Origin: Bacteroidota bacterium
GTDB lineage: Bacteria; Bacteroidota; Ignavibacteria; Kryptoniales; JAKASW01
Length of the DNA: 45,127 bases
Direction: 5' to 3'
NCBI GenBank assembly: GCA_023480735.1
Contig: JAMCXB010000014.1
Location: 1-45,127, forward strand
Shown here: piece by piece, positions 31,787 through 39,887 of the stretch
Numbering within the stretch: position 1 is the stretch's first letter
Layout: the number at the start of each line of letters is the position of its first letter
The notes under the pieces: generated by a model
Database searches by the model: none
Told to the model about the DNA's origin: nothing
The model's input: only the letters and a program-made list of their open reading frames with translations
Program-made: the position numbers and the translations under genes

Positions 31787-32734
31787 ATGATGAGAACAAG
31801 AAGGCTGGGTAATGACGGCCCCGAGTTGACTGTCGTGGGATTCGGCGCCTGGGCTATCGGCGGGCCATGGGAGTTCGGATGGGGGCCTGTCGACGATTCT
31901 GCCTCGGTCAAGGCCATCCGCCGCGCAATTGATTTGGGCATCAACTGGATCGACACTGCCGCCGTCTACGGGCTCGGCCATTCCGAAGAAATGGTTGCCC
32001 AGGCTGTAAAAGGAATTCGAGATAATGTGTTCATTGCCACGAAATGCGGTATGGTATGGGACGAAAACAAGAAGATTAGAGTTCACCTCGGGCCCGAGAG
32101 CATACGCAGTGAAATAGAGAACAGTCTTCGAAGGCTTAACACGGACCATGTAGACCTCTACCAGTTCCACTGGCCGGATCCGCACACCCCTGTAGAGGAA
32201 TCATGGGCAGTCATGTTGAAGCTGAAAGAGGAGGGAAAAGTAAGGTATGTCGGCGTAAGCAACTTTGATGTCTCTCTGTTGAAGAGGTGCATGGCTCTTG
32301 GCCCGGTTCAATCGCTCCAGCCGCCGTATAACCTGTTGAAGCGCGAAGTTGAGTCGGAGATTCTTCCTTACTGCCTTAAGAATGGAATAGGCGTTGTGGC
32401 ATACAGCCCTATGATGTCGGGGTTGCTTTCCGGCAAGTTTGACATCAATCGTGTCGCAGGGGACGACTGGCGGCGAAGGGATAAAATGTTTCAGGAGCCG
32501 CAGCTCACAAAGGAGATGGCGTTTATAGAGAAATTGCGTCCCTTAGCCTCAAAGTACGGAAAGACCGTCGGACAGCTGTCGGTCGCATGGGTTAATATTA
32601 ATCCTGCCGTTACTTCTTCAATAGTCGGAGCCCGGAACGTCTCACAGGTCGAAGACAACGTTGCCGCTGATTTTGAAATCGCCAAGGACGATCTGCAGAG
32701 AATTGAGAAATTGTCGAAGGAGACGATTGGATAG
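31787..32734 (+). CDS. Aldo/keto reductase
   Basis: A 315-residue NADPH-dependent TIM-barrel oxidoreductase of the AKR superfamily. The tetrad is visible: Asp and Tyr in NWIDTAAVYGLGHSE, Lys in VFIATKCGMVW, His in VDLYQFHWPDP. The cofactor end SSIVGARNVSQVEDN is also typical. It is of the class often annotated as general stress or sugar-type AKR; substrate unknown. GGAGG lies 8 bases before the ATG at 31787 (a second ATG follows directly). It is a single gene ending before a strong bidirectional terminator. Confidence 0.92.
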   Translation: MMRTRRLGNDGPELTVVGFGAWAIGGPWEFGWGPVDDSASVKAIRRAIDLGINWIDTAAVYGLGHSEEMVAQAVKGIRDNVFIATKCGMVWDENKKIRVHLGPESIRSEIENSLRRLNTDHVDLYQFHWPDPHTPVEESWAVMLKLKEEGKVRYVGVSNFDVSLLKRCMALGPVQSLQPPYNLLKREVESEILPYCLKNGIGVVAYSPMMSGLLSGKFDINRVAGDDWRRRDKMFQEPQLTKEMAFIEKLRPLASKYGKTVGQLSVAWVNINPAVTSSIVGARNVSQVEDNVAADFEIAKDDLQRIEKLSKETIG

Positions 32735-32842
32735 GTGAGGATTCCGAAGCGAGCGGCCCGCCGAGGTCTTGCAGGCTAGGTGCGCAACCGGCTGACTGCC
32801 ATCAGTGTCGGAATTTCCCGGTTTACAGGTCGATGTATTGAA

Positions 32843-32868
32843 AAAGGGCGGATGTTTATCCGCCCTTT
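32843..32868. terminator. Bidirectional intrinsic terminator
   Basis: AAAGGGCGGAT, loop GTTT, ATCCGCCCTTT: 11-base perfect stem with A- and T-runs at its ends. It sits between the convergent aldo/keto reductase (+) and radical SAM (-) genes. Confidence 0.88.
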
Positions 32869-32908
32869 GCATTCCGTCGGGATACCTTAACTTGTCGTGA
32901 AAAGTATT

Positions 32909-34195
32909 TTACTTCACGAGCTCTTTTTCCTGTTCGTGCTTCAGCTCAACTTCATCCTTAGGCACCATTCTCAGGAAGTCCCCGTATTTCATAGGTTCTT
33001 CAAGCCTGCAAGACCAGACAAGCTGCTCTCTTCCCTTGTCGTCCTTCCAGTATGTAATGTCGGGGCAGCCGTCGCACATGCTCTGGTCGCCGTTCGGCAT
33101 CAGGTCCACAGGCTGTATTATCATTATCGATTGTATGTGGACTTTGTTGAAGAGCCTGAATGGATTCGCTCCGATAAACTTCAAATAATTCTTCAGCGCC
33201 TTTCGAATTCCCTTGTCGAACGCCCAGGTTCCAAACAGAGTCGTCCTTCCCATACTCAGGGCCTTCGGCGACGCGTAAGAAATGTATCTGTCTTTCATGT
33301 AATGATATGAAGTCATCACTAGCTCGAGAAACCTCTTCCCGGCATAGCCGAAAATTTTCTTCTTAGTGCCGATCCTCTCGGTCAGCAGCCACTTGTAGTG
33401 GTCAGGCCTGTAAGTACCATTCAAGTAAGCTGCGGGCATAAAGTCCGGATACGTCTCGCGTATCACTTGAACGACATCCGGCGCCATTAGGTCTGTAACC
33501 TCCTTTTGATCGGAGTGATAATGAATGTCGTCGAAAGAGATCTGCCTGTCCCCGGCGAAGAAATTATAAGGCGTGTCCGGAGTTATGTATCGAAAGAGTA
33601 TGAAGACCATGGTGTGGACGATATCTATGTGCTGCTGCGCCCATTTTACGAGCTCCGGAACGTAGTGGAGAGTGTCCTCATAAACGGTTGAATTGAATGA
33701 GCATGCAATTCCACCTTCTGCTGCAAGCATTTCCGCGTAATGCAGACGCAGCTCGTTTAGCTCTATCTCGTTTTTCCCGAGCCATTCTTTTTCTCGTCCT
33801 CTTCCTTGCTTGCTGTCAATGTGAAAAGTGAAGCCGAAGACACCCGCCTCCTTCAATTCATGAAGGAGTTCTTTGGTAAGTGCAATCCCGTTGGTGTTGA
33901 TGATAGGCTTCAGGCCGCGGCGCTTTATATCCGCGACAAGATCGACTATGTGGGGGTATAGAAGCGGATCGCCCCCCGCAATGGAAATACAGTCGGTCTT
34001 TCTCATTTTCTGGAAGAAGTCGAGCTCATGCTTCACTTCTTCGAGCGACTTATGGGAATTCTTCACGTTCTTCCGATAGCACCCATAGCAGTTCAGGTTG
34101 CACTGCGCCGTCGGTTCGAGCCATGTTATGCCGTTATCGGGCATAGTCCATGGCAATCTGTACAGCGAATCGATATTAAAGAAGGGTTCTTCCAT
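32909..34195 (-). CDS. Radical SAM protein
   Basis: A 428-residue radical SAM enzyme. The cluster motif is CNLNCYGCY (Cys32, Cys36, Cys39), followed by SIAGGDPLLYPHIVDLV (the GGxP-like SAM motif) and LKPIINTNGIAL. The C-terminal third has extra cysteines (MCDGCPD and WSCRLEEP), perhaps a second cluster. There is no close match to a named pathway enzyme that I can recall, so only the superfamily is assigned. A short acidic/Lys tail (ELKHEQEKELVK) ends it. AAAGGTG lies before the ATG. It is divergent from the DUF362 gene across 282 bases; the pair may act in one process, which is inference. Confidence 0.88.
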   Translation of the reverse strand: MEEPFFNIDSLYRLPWTMPDNGITWLEPTAQCNLNCYGCYRKNVKNSHKSLEEVKHELDFFQKMRKTDCISIAGGDPLLYPHIVDLVADIKRRGLKPIINTNGIALTKELLHELKEAGVFGFTFHIDSKQGRGREKEWLGKNEIELNELRLHYAEMLAAEGGIACSFNSTVYEDTLHYVPELVKWAQQHIDIVHTMVFILFRYITPDTPYNFFAGDRQISFDDIHYHSDQKEVTDLMAPDVVQVIRETYPDFMPAAYLNGTYRPDHYKWLLTERIGTKKKIFGYAGKRFLELVMTSYHYMKDRYISYASPKALSMGRTTLFGTWAFDKGIRKALKNYLKFIGANPFRLFNKVHIQSIMIIQPVDLMPNGDQSMCDGCPDITYWKDDKGREQLVWSCRLEEPMKYGDFLRMVPKDEVELKHEQEKELVK

Positions 34196-34477
34196 TTTTT
34201 CACCTTTTCTATTGTTCAGATTGACCCTTGATTTATTTGCAGTATTTCACCGGACGGACTTGGACCTGCATTCTATCTATATGGAAACCGACACATTTCC
34301 GCGCAAGGTGTAGGGATCCTGTTTCGTCAAATATCGCAAATGTCTAATGTCCAGTCAAGAATCACGAATATACTATACTAGTCGCAGCCGTTCACCGAAC
34401 CAGGCTACGATATTAGTCGCTTAAAAGACCTTCGGGTTGAATGGCGGCATGGTCAGAGTTATTTTAATATTGCTTTT
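34196..34477. other. Divergent intergenic region
   Basis: 282 bases shared by the radical SAM (-) and DUF362 (+) genes; it should contain both promoters. AT-rich ATTTTAATATTGC directly before the plus-strand start may be a -10 area. The DUF362 ATG has no Shine-Dalgarno sequence. Confidence 0.4.
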
Positions 34478-35566
34478 ATGAGATCTAAAGTTGCTGTCAT
34501 AAAGACGAGTCCGGACAGAGTCCTGGAAGATTATGCGAAACTGCTCACCATGGCCGGTGTGAGGGAGGCACTCGATCCGCGCGCAATCACAATTCTGAAA
34601 GACAATATCAGTTGGCACTTCCCGTATCTATCTGCAAACACAACCCCATGGCAGCTTGAGGGTACTATCCAGTCATTGAGGCATGCTGGTCTCAATGATC
34701 TTGTCGCGGTCCACAATAATACTGTCGTTACCGATTCTGCGAAAGGAGAAAAGCTGAATCGTCTGATCCCCGTCTACCGGAAATACGGCATAGAAGAGAA
34801 GAACAACTTTCTCCCGGAGGAAATAAAGTGGGTTCGATTTACGCCGAAAGCCAGGATGCTCGCGCTGGACAAGATTTTCCCCGAAGGGATTGAAGTCCCG
34901 GAATACTTCATGGGAAAGAATATTGTCCACCTCCCGACGATGAAGACGCACATATATACTACAACGACGGGCGCGATGAAGAATGCGTTCGGCGGACTGT
35001 TGAACAGCAGGCGTCACTATGCGCATTCTTGGATTCATGAAACACTCGTCGATTTACTTGCGATACAGAAAGAAATTCACGCCGGAGTTTTTGCCGTGAT
35101 GGACGGGACTGTGGCCGGCAACGGTCCGGGCCCGCGGACGATGATACCGGTAGAAACAGACTATATCATCGCTTCAGCGGACCAGGTTGCAATAGATGCA
35201 GTCTCCGCGAAAATGATGGGTTTTGATCCGTTGTCCATTAAGTACATACGCCTTGCTCATGAAGCGGGGCTCGGCGTCGGAGATCCCAATCAGATTGAGG
35301 TTGTGGGAGAAGACATAACGAGCGTCAACCTGCACTTCTTTGTCGGAGATAATGCCGCGAGCCGAGTGGGGGATGTCCTGTGGTTCTCCCCGATGAGGAT
35401 CTTTCAGAAGCTGTTCTTCAGGACCCCGCTTGTTTATGCGTTCGTTTTCGGGAGTTTCTTCTACCATGATTTCTTGTGGTGGCCGGCCAAGGGCAAAAAG
35501 ATACAGGCCGGAGTCCGGGAGACAACAAAGTGGGGAAAGCTATTCATGAGTTATCCCGAAGCATGA
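34478..35566 (+). CDS. DUF362 domain protein
   Basis: A 362-residue protein of the DUF362 family: VAVIKTSPDRVLEDYAKLL at the start, ILKDNISW, then NIVHLPTMKTHIYTTTTGAMKNAFGGLL, VMDGTVAGNGPGPRTM and ASADQVAIDAVSAKMMGFDP, which is the family's core. Members are often fused to ferredoxin domains; this copy has none. Near the C-terminus a hydrophobic stretch (RTPLVYAFVFGSFFYHDFLWW) suggests a membrane contact. Function unknown. It starts at ATG 34478 without a visible ribosome binding site and is divergent from the radical SAM gene. Confidence 0.87.
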   Translation: MRSKVAVIKTSPDRVLEDYAKLLTMAGVREALDPRAITILKDNISWHFPYLSANTTPWQLEGTIQSLRHAGLNDLVAVHNNTVVTDSAKGEKLNRLIPVYRKYGIEEKNNFLPEEIKWVRFTPKARMLALDKIFPEGIEVPEYFMGKNIVHLPTMKTHIYTTTTGAMKNAFGGLLNSRRHYAHSWIHETLVDLLAIQKEIHAGVFAVMDGTVAGNGPGPRTMIPVETDYIIASADQVAIDAVSAKMMGFDPLSIKYIRLAHEAGLGVGDPNQIEVVGEDITSVNLHFFVGDNAASRVGDVLWFSPMRIFQKLFFRTPLVYAFVFGSFFYHDFLWWPAKGKKIQAGVRETTKWGKLFMSYPEA

Positions 35567-36068
35567 TTGTCTTTCTTTCATATTCGGGTCACACTTTGTC
35601 ACATTGTTCCATCTGAATTTGGCTTTGGGTGCAACTCGCTGCTATGAACGAGAATGGAATGCATCGCAAAATGGATTCACCAAGTAAGAGAGGTGAGACT
35701 TGCTCGGAGTAAGAGAATGCTCAATGCACTTCTGTCTCTCGCAGGGAGAAGTCTTCTAATGAAAGCACCGGAAGGTACCGATAAGATCGTATTTCTTTAA
35801 GTGACGAAGGGAATGCACTCGTAGCCCGGTCAATCATGGAAGCACTTGAAGTCTGAAATGTAAATCACTTTTCATATTCAATTGCCATTTGACAATTTGA
35901 CATTTTGCAGGCGGAGATTTTTCTGATTATGACGCCCCATTTCTCAGATTTGTCCGATGAGTTCTTTCAACGAGATGATGTGCCTTTTGAGGGAATATTT
36001 CGAGCCTTTTTTGTTGGCACAACGATTGATCTATAGTTCAACTGAAAACAAAAAAGGAGGAATAGATT
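35567..36068. other. Gene-free stretch upstream of hsp20
   Basis: About 500 bases with no supported gene. The middle (35870-35910) is filler-like (CCATTTGACAATTTGACATT). A sigma54-like element, TTGGCAC-N5-TTGAT, occurs at 36014-36030, and GGAGG precedes the hsp20 ATG. Confidence 0.45.
36014..36030 (+). promoter_or_regulatory. Possible sigma54-like promoter for hsp20
   Basis: TTGGCAC, five bases, TTGAT. Spacing and the -24 half fit the sigma54 consensus (TGGCAC-N5-TTGC), but the -12 half has A in place of the conserved C. It lies about 38 bases before the hsp20 ATG. Confidence 0.35.
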
Positions 36069-36536
36069 ATGGCACTGACAAGATGGAAACCCGAAAGAGA
36101 GCTTTCAACTTGGTCGCCGTTCAGGGATCTCGTGAACATGCAGCGAGAGATCGGACGGGTATTTGACAACTTGTTCTCAGACACCGAAGGTAATCTTATC
36201 GTTTCTGATTGGGCGCCCCGCGTGGATGTAATGGAGCACCAGGATTCGTACACGATCAAGGCGGAATTGCCCGGAGTCAGCAAGAATGACGTCAAGATCA
36301 CTCTTCACGAGAACGTCCTGTCGATCAGAGGCGAGAAGAAGCAGGAGAAGGAAGAGAAGGACGCGAACTTCCACCGCGTCGAACGGTCGTATGGCGTTTT
36401 CGAAAGGCAATTCGCTTTGCCCACGGGCGTAAAGAGCGACAAGATCGACGCGTCCTACAAGGACGGAATTCTTACGATAACATTGCCGAAAGTCGAAGAG
36501 GCAAAGCCTAAAGAAATTGAAGTGAAGGTTTCGTAA
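36069..36536 (+). CDS. Hsp20 small heat-shock protein
   Basis: A 155-residue ATP-independent holdase. The alpha-crystallin domain spans about residues 45-145: APRVDVMEHQDSYTIKAELPGVSKNDVKITLHENVLSIRGEKK ... FERQFALPTGVKSDKIDASYKDGILTITLPK, ending in the GILTITLPK strand; the usual I-x-I tail appears here as IEVKVS. The N-terminal part (WSPFRDLVNMQREIGRVFDNLF) is standard. AAAAAAGGAGG precedes the ATG. It heads a cluster with a small unknown gene and lon, a proteostasis grouping. A 12-base-pair hairpin follows it. Confidence 0.95.
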   Translation: MALTRWKPERELSTWSPFRDLVNMQREIGRVFDNLFSDTEGNLIVSDWAPRVDVMEHQDSYTIKAELPGVSKNDVKITLHENVLSIRGEKKQEKEEKDANFHRVERSYGVFERQFALPTGVKSDKIDASYKDGILTITLPKVEEAKPKEIEVKVS

Positions 36537-36551
36537 AACCAATTAAGCACC

Positions 36552-36578
36552 CAAGGCTCCCAAATGTTGGGAGCCTTG
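36552..36578 (+). terminator. Hairpin after hsp20
   Basis: CAAGGCTCCCAA, loop ATG, TTGGGAGCCTTG: 12-base perfect stem, 15 bases beyond the stop. Only a weak T-run follows, so it may attenuate or stabilise the hsp20 message ahead of the next genes rather than end transcription. Confidence 0.65.
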
Positions 36579-36600
36579 TACCACTTTCAGAGGAGAAAGT

Positions 36601-37095
36601 ATGCTGCAGCACACGACAGTAAGTAAGGCTGATAAGAGATTCGGCTGGTTCGATGGTTTATTTGGAGACACGTCGGAGAAGAAAGAGATTGCGCGGGATA
36701 TCGATTTGCTGTGCAATGATTACGCGGCCGCGGTAAGAATCGCCGCGAATCTGTCTTCGCATTCAAAATGGATTCCTTATCCTTTCTTGTCGAACCGATT
36801 GAAAGGGATCGCTGAGGAGATCAGGTCGCAGGCTGAAGCCCTGCGCGCCAAGATCGCTGAGCTGAACGGCCAGCTTCCGCCGGTCTCGGTTGAAAACCGG
36901 GACGTCCTGGGATTTCGGCAGAATGTCAAACGCCTGGTGCACGATATGGAAGAGCACGCTTCGAGAACGGAAATCTTGATGCACCAAAGAAACCGGATGG
37001 AGAATCCGGACATAATCAGATTGATCGATGCATTAATTTTAGACATGCAAAGACAGAAAGAAGAATTGCTGAATATAGTAATGAGGCTTTCCTGA
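36601..37095 (+). CDS. Hypothetical helical protein between hsp20 and lon
   Basis: A 164-residue, almost entirely helical protein (EIARDIDLLCNDYAAAVRIAANLSSHSKWIPYPFLSNRLKGIAEEIRSQAEALRAKIAEL ... LIDALILDMQRQKEELLNIVMRL). No signal peptide and no membrane segment. I do not recognise a named family; the pattern of two long helical pairs suggests a four-helix bundle, ferritin-like or otherwise, but metal ligands are not evident. GGAG lies about 9 bases before the ATG. It ends 13 bases before lon, so it is probably co-translated with it and may work with the chaperone/protease pair. Confidence 0.75.
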   Translation: MLQHTTVSKADKRFGWFDGLFGDTSEKKEIARDIDLLCNDYAAAVRIAANLSSHSKWIPYPFLSNRLKGIAEEIRSQAEALRAKIAELNGQLPPVSVENRDVLGFRQNVKRLVHDMEEHASRTEILMHQRNRMENPDIIRLIDALILDMQRQKEELLNIVMRLS

Positions 37096-37108
37096 GAAAA
37101 GAGGAAAT

Positions 37109-39529
37109 ATGAAAATGCCCAATGAAGAATTTGAGAAAGACGAACAGATAGTCATGGAAGATCCAGGGACGCTTTACAGCCAGGAAATACTGCCGATAAT
37201 GCCCCTCCGAAATTCCGTGTTCTTCCCGCGTCAGATGATGCCGCTGTCGGTTGGAAGAAAAAGTACAATACAACTTGTCGATGAGGCGTTCAGAGATGAT
37301 CTCCCCGTTTTACTCGTCGCCCAGAAAGACGCGAATATCGAACGCCCAACGACCGAAGATATACATAAGTTTGGTACGGTAGTAAGGATATTGAAGGTAT
37401 ACAACCTTCCTGACGGCTCTAAGAGCGTCTTTGTCCAGGGTCTGTACCGTGCCCAGGTTTTCAACCTTGTTCAACAGGAGCCGTATCTGAAAGGCTTCGT
37501 GCAGAGGGTCGAAGACGTGAAGGGGGAGGGAATTGAGATCGACGCTCTCATTTCGACCATAAAGAACGGTTTCAAGAAGGCGGTAGAGATGGCGCCCGAT
37601 CTTACGCCTGAGCATCTGAGCCTGATTCTTAATACCGATGACCCGAGTCAGGTTGCGGATATGGCGATGTGGCTCATAAATATTCCCGTCAAGGAAAAGC
37701 AGGAAGTTCTGGAAGAGCTCAACATAAATGAAAGGCTGAAAAAAGCCAACCTGTATTTGAGCAAGCTGGTACAGCGCCTCGAACTTGGCAACAAGATTCA
37801 GACGGAGGTACAGGACGAGATCAACAAGAGCCAGCGCGACTATTTTCTGCGCGAGCAGATGAAAGCAATTAAGCATGAACTTGGCGAAGATGACGAAAAC
37901 GTCGAGATAAACGAGCTTCGCAAGCGTATAGATGAGGGAAATTATCCGGATGAGGTTAGGAAGACATCCGGTAAGGAACTCGATAGGCTGCAGAGGATGC
38001 ATCCATCGAGTGCAGAATATACTGTTGCCCGCACCTACCTCGATTGGGTGCTTGATCTTCCATGGAATGTCTCGACTGAAGACAATCTCAACATCAAAGC
38101 GGCGGGGAAGTCGCTTGAGAAGGATCACTACGGCCTCGATAAGGTAAAGAAAAGGATTCTTGAATATCTTGCCGTTAGAAAGCTGAAAAACGATATGAGG
38201 GGCCCGATACTCTGCTTCGTAGGCCCTCCGGGAGTCGGAAAAACGAGTTTAGGAAAGTCAATCGCCAACGCCCTCGGAAGGAAATTCGTCAGAATGTCCC
38301 TCGGCGGCGTTCATGACGAAGCGGAAATTCGAGGACACAGGAGAACGTATATCGGTGCCTTGCCCGGAAGAATAGTGCAGGGAATCAAGAAGGCCGGCTC
38401 CAACAATCCTGTGTTCATGCTCGACGAAGTGGACAAAATCGGCATGGATTTCAGAGGCGATCCATCGAGTGCGCTGCTCGAGGTCCTCGATCCCGAACAG
38501 AATTTCTCATTTAGTGACCATTACCTGGAGCTTCCGTTCGACCTGTCAAAGGTCCTGTTCATCGCGACGGCGAACATGATGGAGCCGATACCGCCGGCTT
38601 TAAGAGACAGGATGGAAGTAATTGAAATCCCGAGCTACGTCGAAGATGAAAAACTCCATATCGCGAAGAATTTTCTAGTCCCGAAGCAGCGAACCGAGCA
38701 CGGGCTTAAGAAGCAACAGATAGAGTTCTCGGACGAATCACTTCATTTCTTAATTTCCGGCTATACGAAGGAGGCCGGCGTGCGCAATCTGGAGCGGAAA
38801 ATTGCCGATGTGTGCCGGGGTGTAGCAATGGAGGTCGCAGGAGGCTCAAGGAAACAATTTAAGGTCGACGAAGAGTTGGTTGTCAAATACCTCGGCCATC
38901 AGAAATTTTATTCGGAGGTCTCAGAAAGAATAAACAAGCCCGGGATAGCGACCGGGCTCGCCTGGACTCCGGTCGGAGGAGACATACTTTTCATTGAAGC
39001 ATCGAAGATGAAGGGGAAAGGAAATCTTATCTTGACCGGGCAGCTTGGCGATGTCATGAAAGAGTCTGCGCAGGCAGCTCTGAGTTTCATCGGTGCAAAT
39101 GCCGAGTCGCTGGGAATTGAGCCGGACTTCCGCGAGAAATACGACATACATGTGCACGTCCCCGCAGGTGCCGTTCCAAAGGACGGCCCTTCTGCCGGAG
39201 TAACCATGCTCACTGCACTCGTCTCTCTCTTGACGGGGAGACTCGTCAGAAATGATCTTGCGATGACGGGTGAAATTACTCTTCGTGGTGCGGTGCTTCC
39301 AATCGGCGGTGTTAAGGAGAAAGTAATTGCGGCGGTTCGCTCGGGTATTAAAACCGTGATACTTCCCAAGAAAAACGAGTTCGATCTTGAAGACGTTCCC
39401 GCGAACGTGCGGGATCAGGTCAAGTTCAAATTCGTAAGCGAGATGCCGGAGGTCCTTGATTTTGCGCTGCGGCCGATAAAGAAAGAAGAGAAGCCTTCCG
39501 CCCGTGCAGAGGTTCCTATAGCAAACTGA
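37109..39529 (+). CDS. lon: ATP-dependent protease Lon
   Basis: An 806-residue, homohexameric cytoplasmic protease. Order: N-terminal substrate domain (LPIMPLRNSVFFPRQMMPLSVGR), helical linker, AAA+ module with Walker A GPPGVGKT (372-379) and Walker B VFMLDEVDK, and a C-terminal protease domain with the Ser695 (KDGPSAGVTM) and Lys738 (GGVKEK) dyad; the Ser-Lys distance equals that of E. coli Lon. All motifs are intact and the length is normal. Start at ATG 37109 (AGAGGA upstream); the next in-frame ATG is two codons on. A strong terminator follows. It degrades misfolded and regulatory proteins. Confidence 0.97.
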   Translation: MKMPNEEFEKDEQIVMEDPGTLYSQEILPIMPLRNSVFFPRQMMPLSVGRKSTIQLVDEAFRDDLPVLLVAQKDANIERPTTEDIHKFGTVVRILKVYNLPDGSKSVFVQGLYRAQVFNLVQQEPYLKGFVQRVEDVKGEGIEIDALISTIKNGFKKAVEMAPDLTPEHLSLILNTDDPSQVADMAMWLINIPVKEKQEVLEELNINERLKKANLYLSKLVQRLELGNKIQTEVQDEINKSQRDYFLREQMKAIKHELGEDDENVEINELRKRIDEGNYPDEVRKTSGKELDRLQRMHPSSAEYTVARTYLDWVLDLPWNVSTEDNLNIKAAGKSLEKDHYGLDKVKKRILEYLAVRKLKNDMRGPILCFVGPPGVGKTSLGKSIANALGRKFVRMSLGGVHDEAEIRGHRRTYIGALPGRIVQGIKKAGSNNPVFMLDEVDKIGMDFRGDPSSALLEVLDPEQNFSFSDHYLELPFDLSKVLFIATANMMEPIPPALRDRMEVIEIPSYVEDEKLHIAKNFLVPKQRTEHGLKKQQIEFSDESLHFLISGYTKEAGVRNLERKIADVCRGVAMEVAGGSRKQFKVDEELVVKYLGHQKFYSEVSERINKPGIATGLAWTPVGGDILFIEASKMKGKGNLILTGQLGDVMKESAQAALSFIGANAESLGIEPDFREKYDIHVHVPAGAVPKDGPSAGVTMLTALVSLLTGRLVRNDLAMTGEITLRGAVLPIGGVKEKVIAAVRSGIKTVILPKKNEFDLEDVPANVRDQVKFKFVSEMPEVLDFALRPIKKEEKPSARAEVPIAN

Positions 39530-39585
39530 GCACCTGTAAGAGAAAAGACTTCTATCCCGGTTTCAACCCCGGAGTCAGGGTTCAG

Positions 39586-39625
39586 GGACGTTGACAGACA
39601 TTATTCGAGTCAACGTCCTTTTTTT
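39586..39625 (+). terminator. Intrinsic terminator after lon
   Basis: GGACGTTGAC, 13-base loop, GTCAACGTCC followed directly by TTTTTTT. A textbook rho-independent terminator. Confidence 0.92.
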
Positions 39626-39845
39626 ATTGTGTGATTACGTACTGCTGAACGGACTGTCCTCACATTTCATGCGCTGATTTGACTTTCTTTTCTATCCGAT
39701 ATTGACTCAGCTAACGGAGGATACCCCGGTTCGCTCAGGATTGTTTTACTTTGCACACTTGCTTAATTTGATGTTGGTTCACGATATGAAGGGAAAGTAG
39801 CGTGTGAATATGTGCCGGAGTCTTGAATTTTCCCCTTCAGCCTAG

Positions 39846-39863
39846 TCCCGACTTCGATCGGGA
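39846..39863. repeat. Small TCCCGA hairpin upstream of purF
   Basis: TCCCGA, CTTCGA, TCGGGA. The same stem type as in the element at 5963-6004, here 25 bases before the purF start. It could be part of a dispersed element or affect purF translation. Confidence 0.5.
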
Positions 39864-39887
39864 GCCATTGAATTGGAGTTTCGGAGA

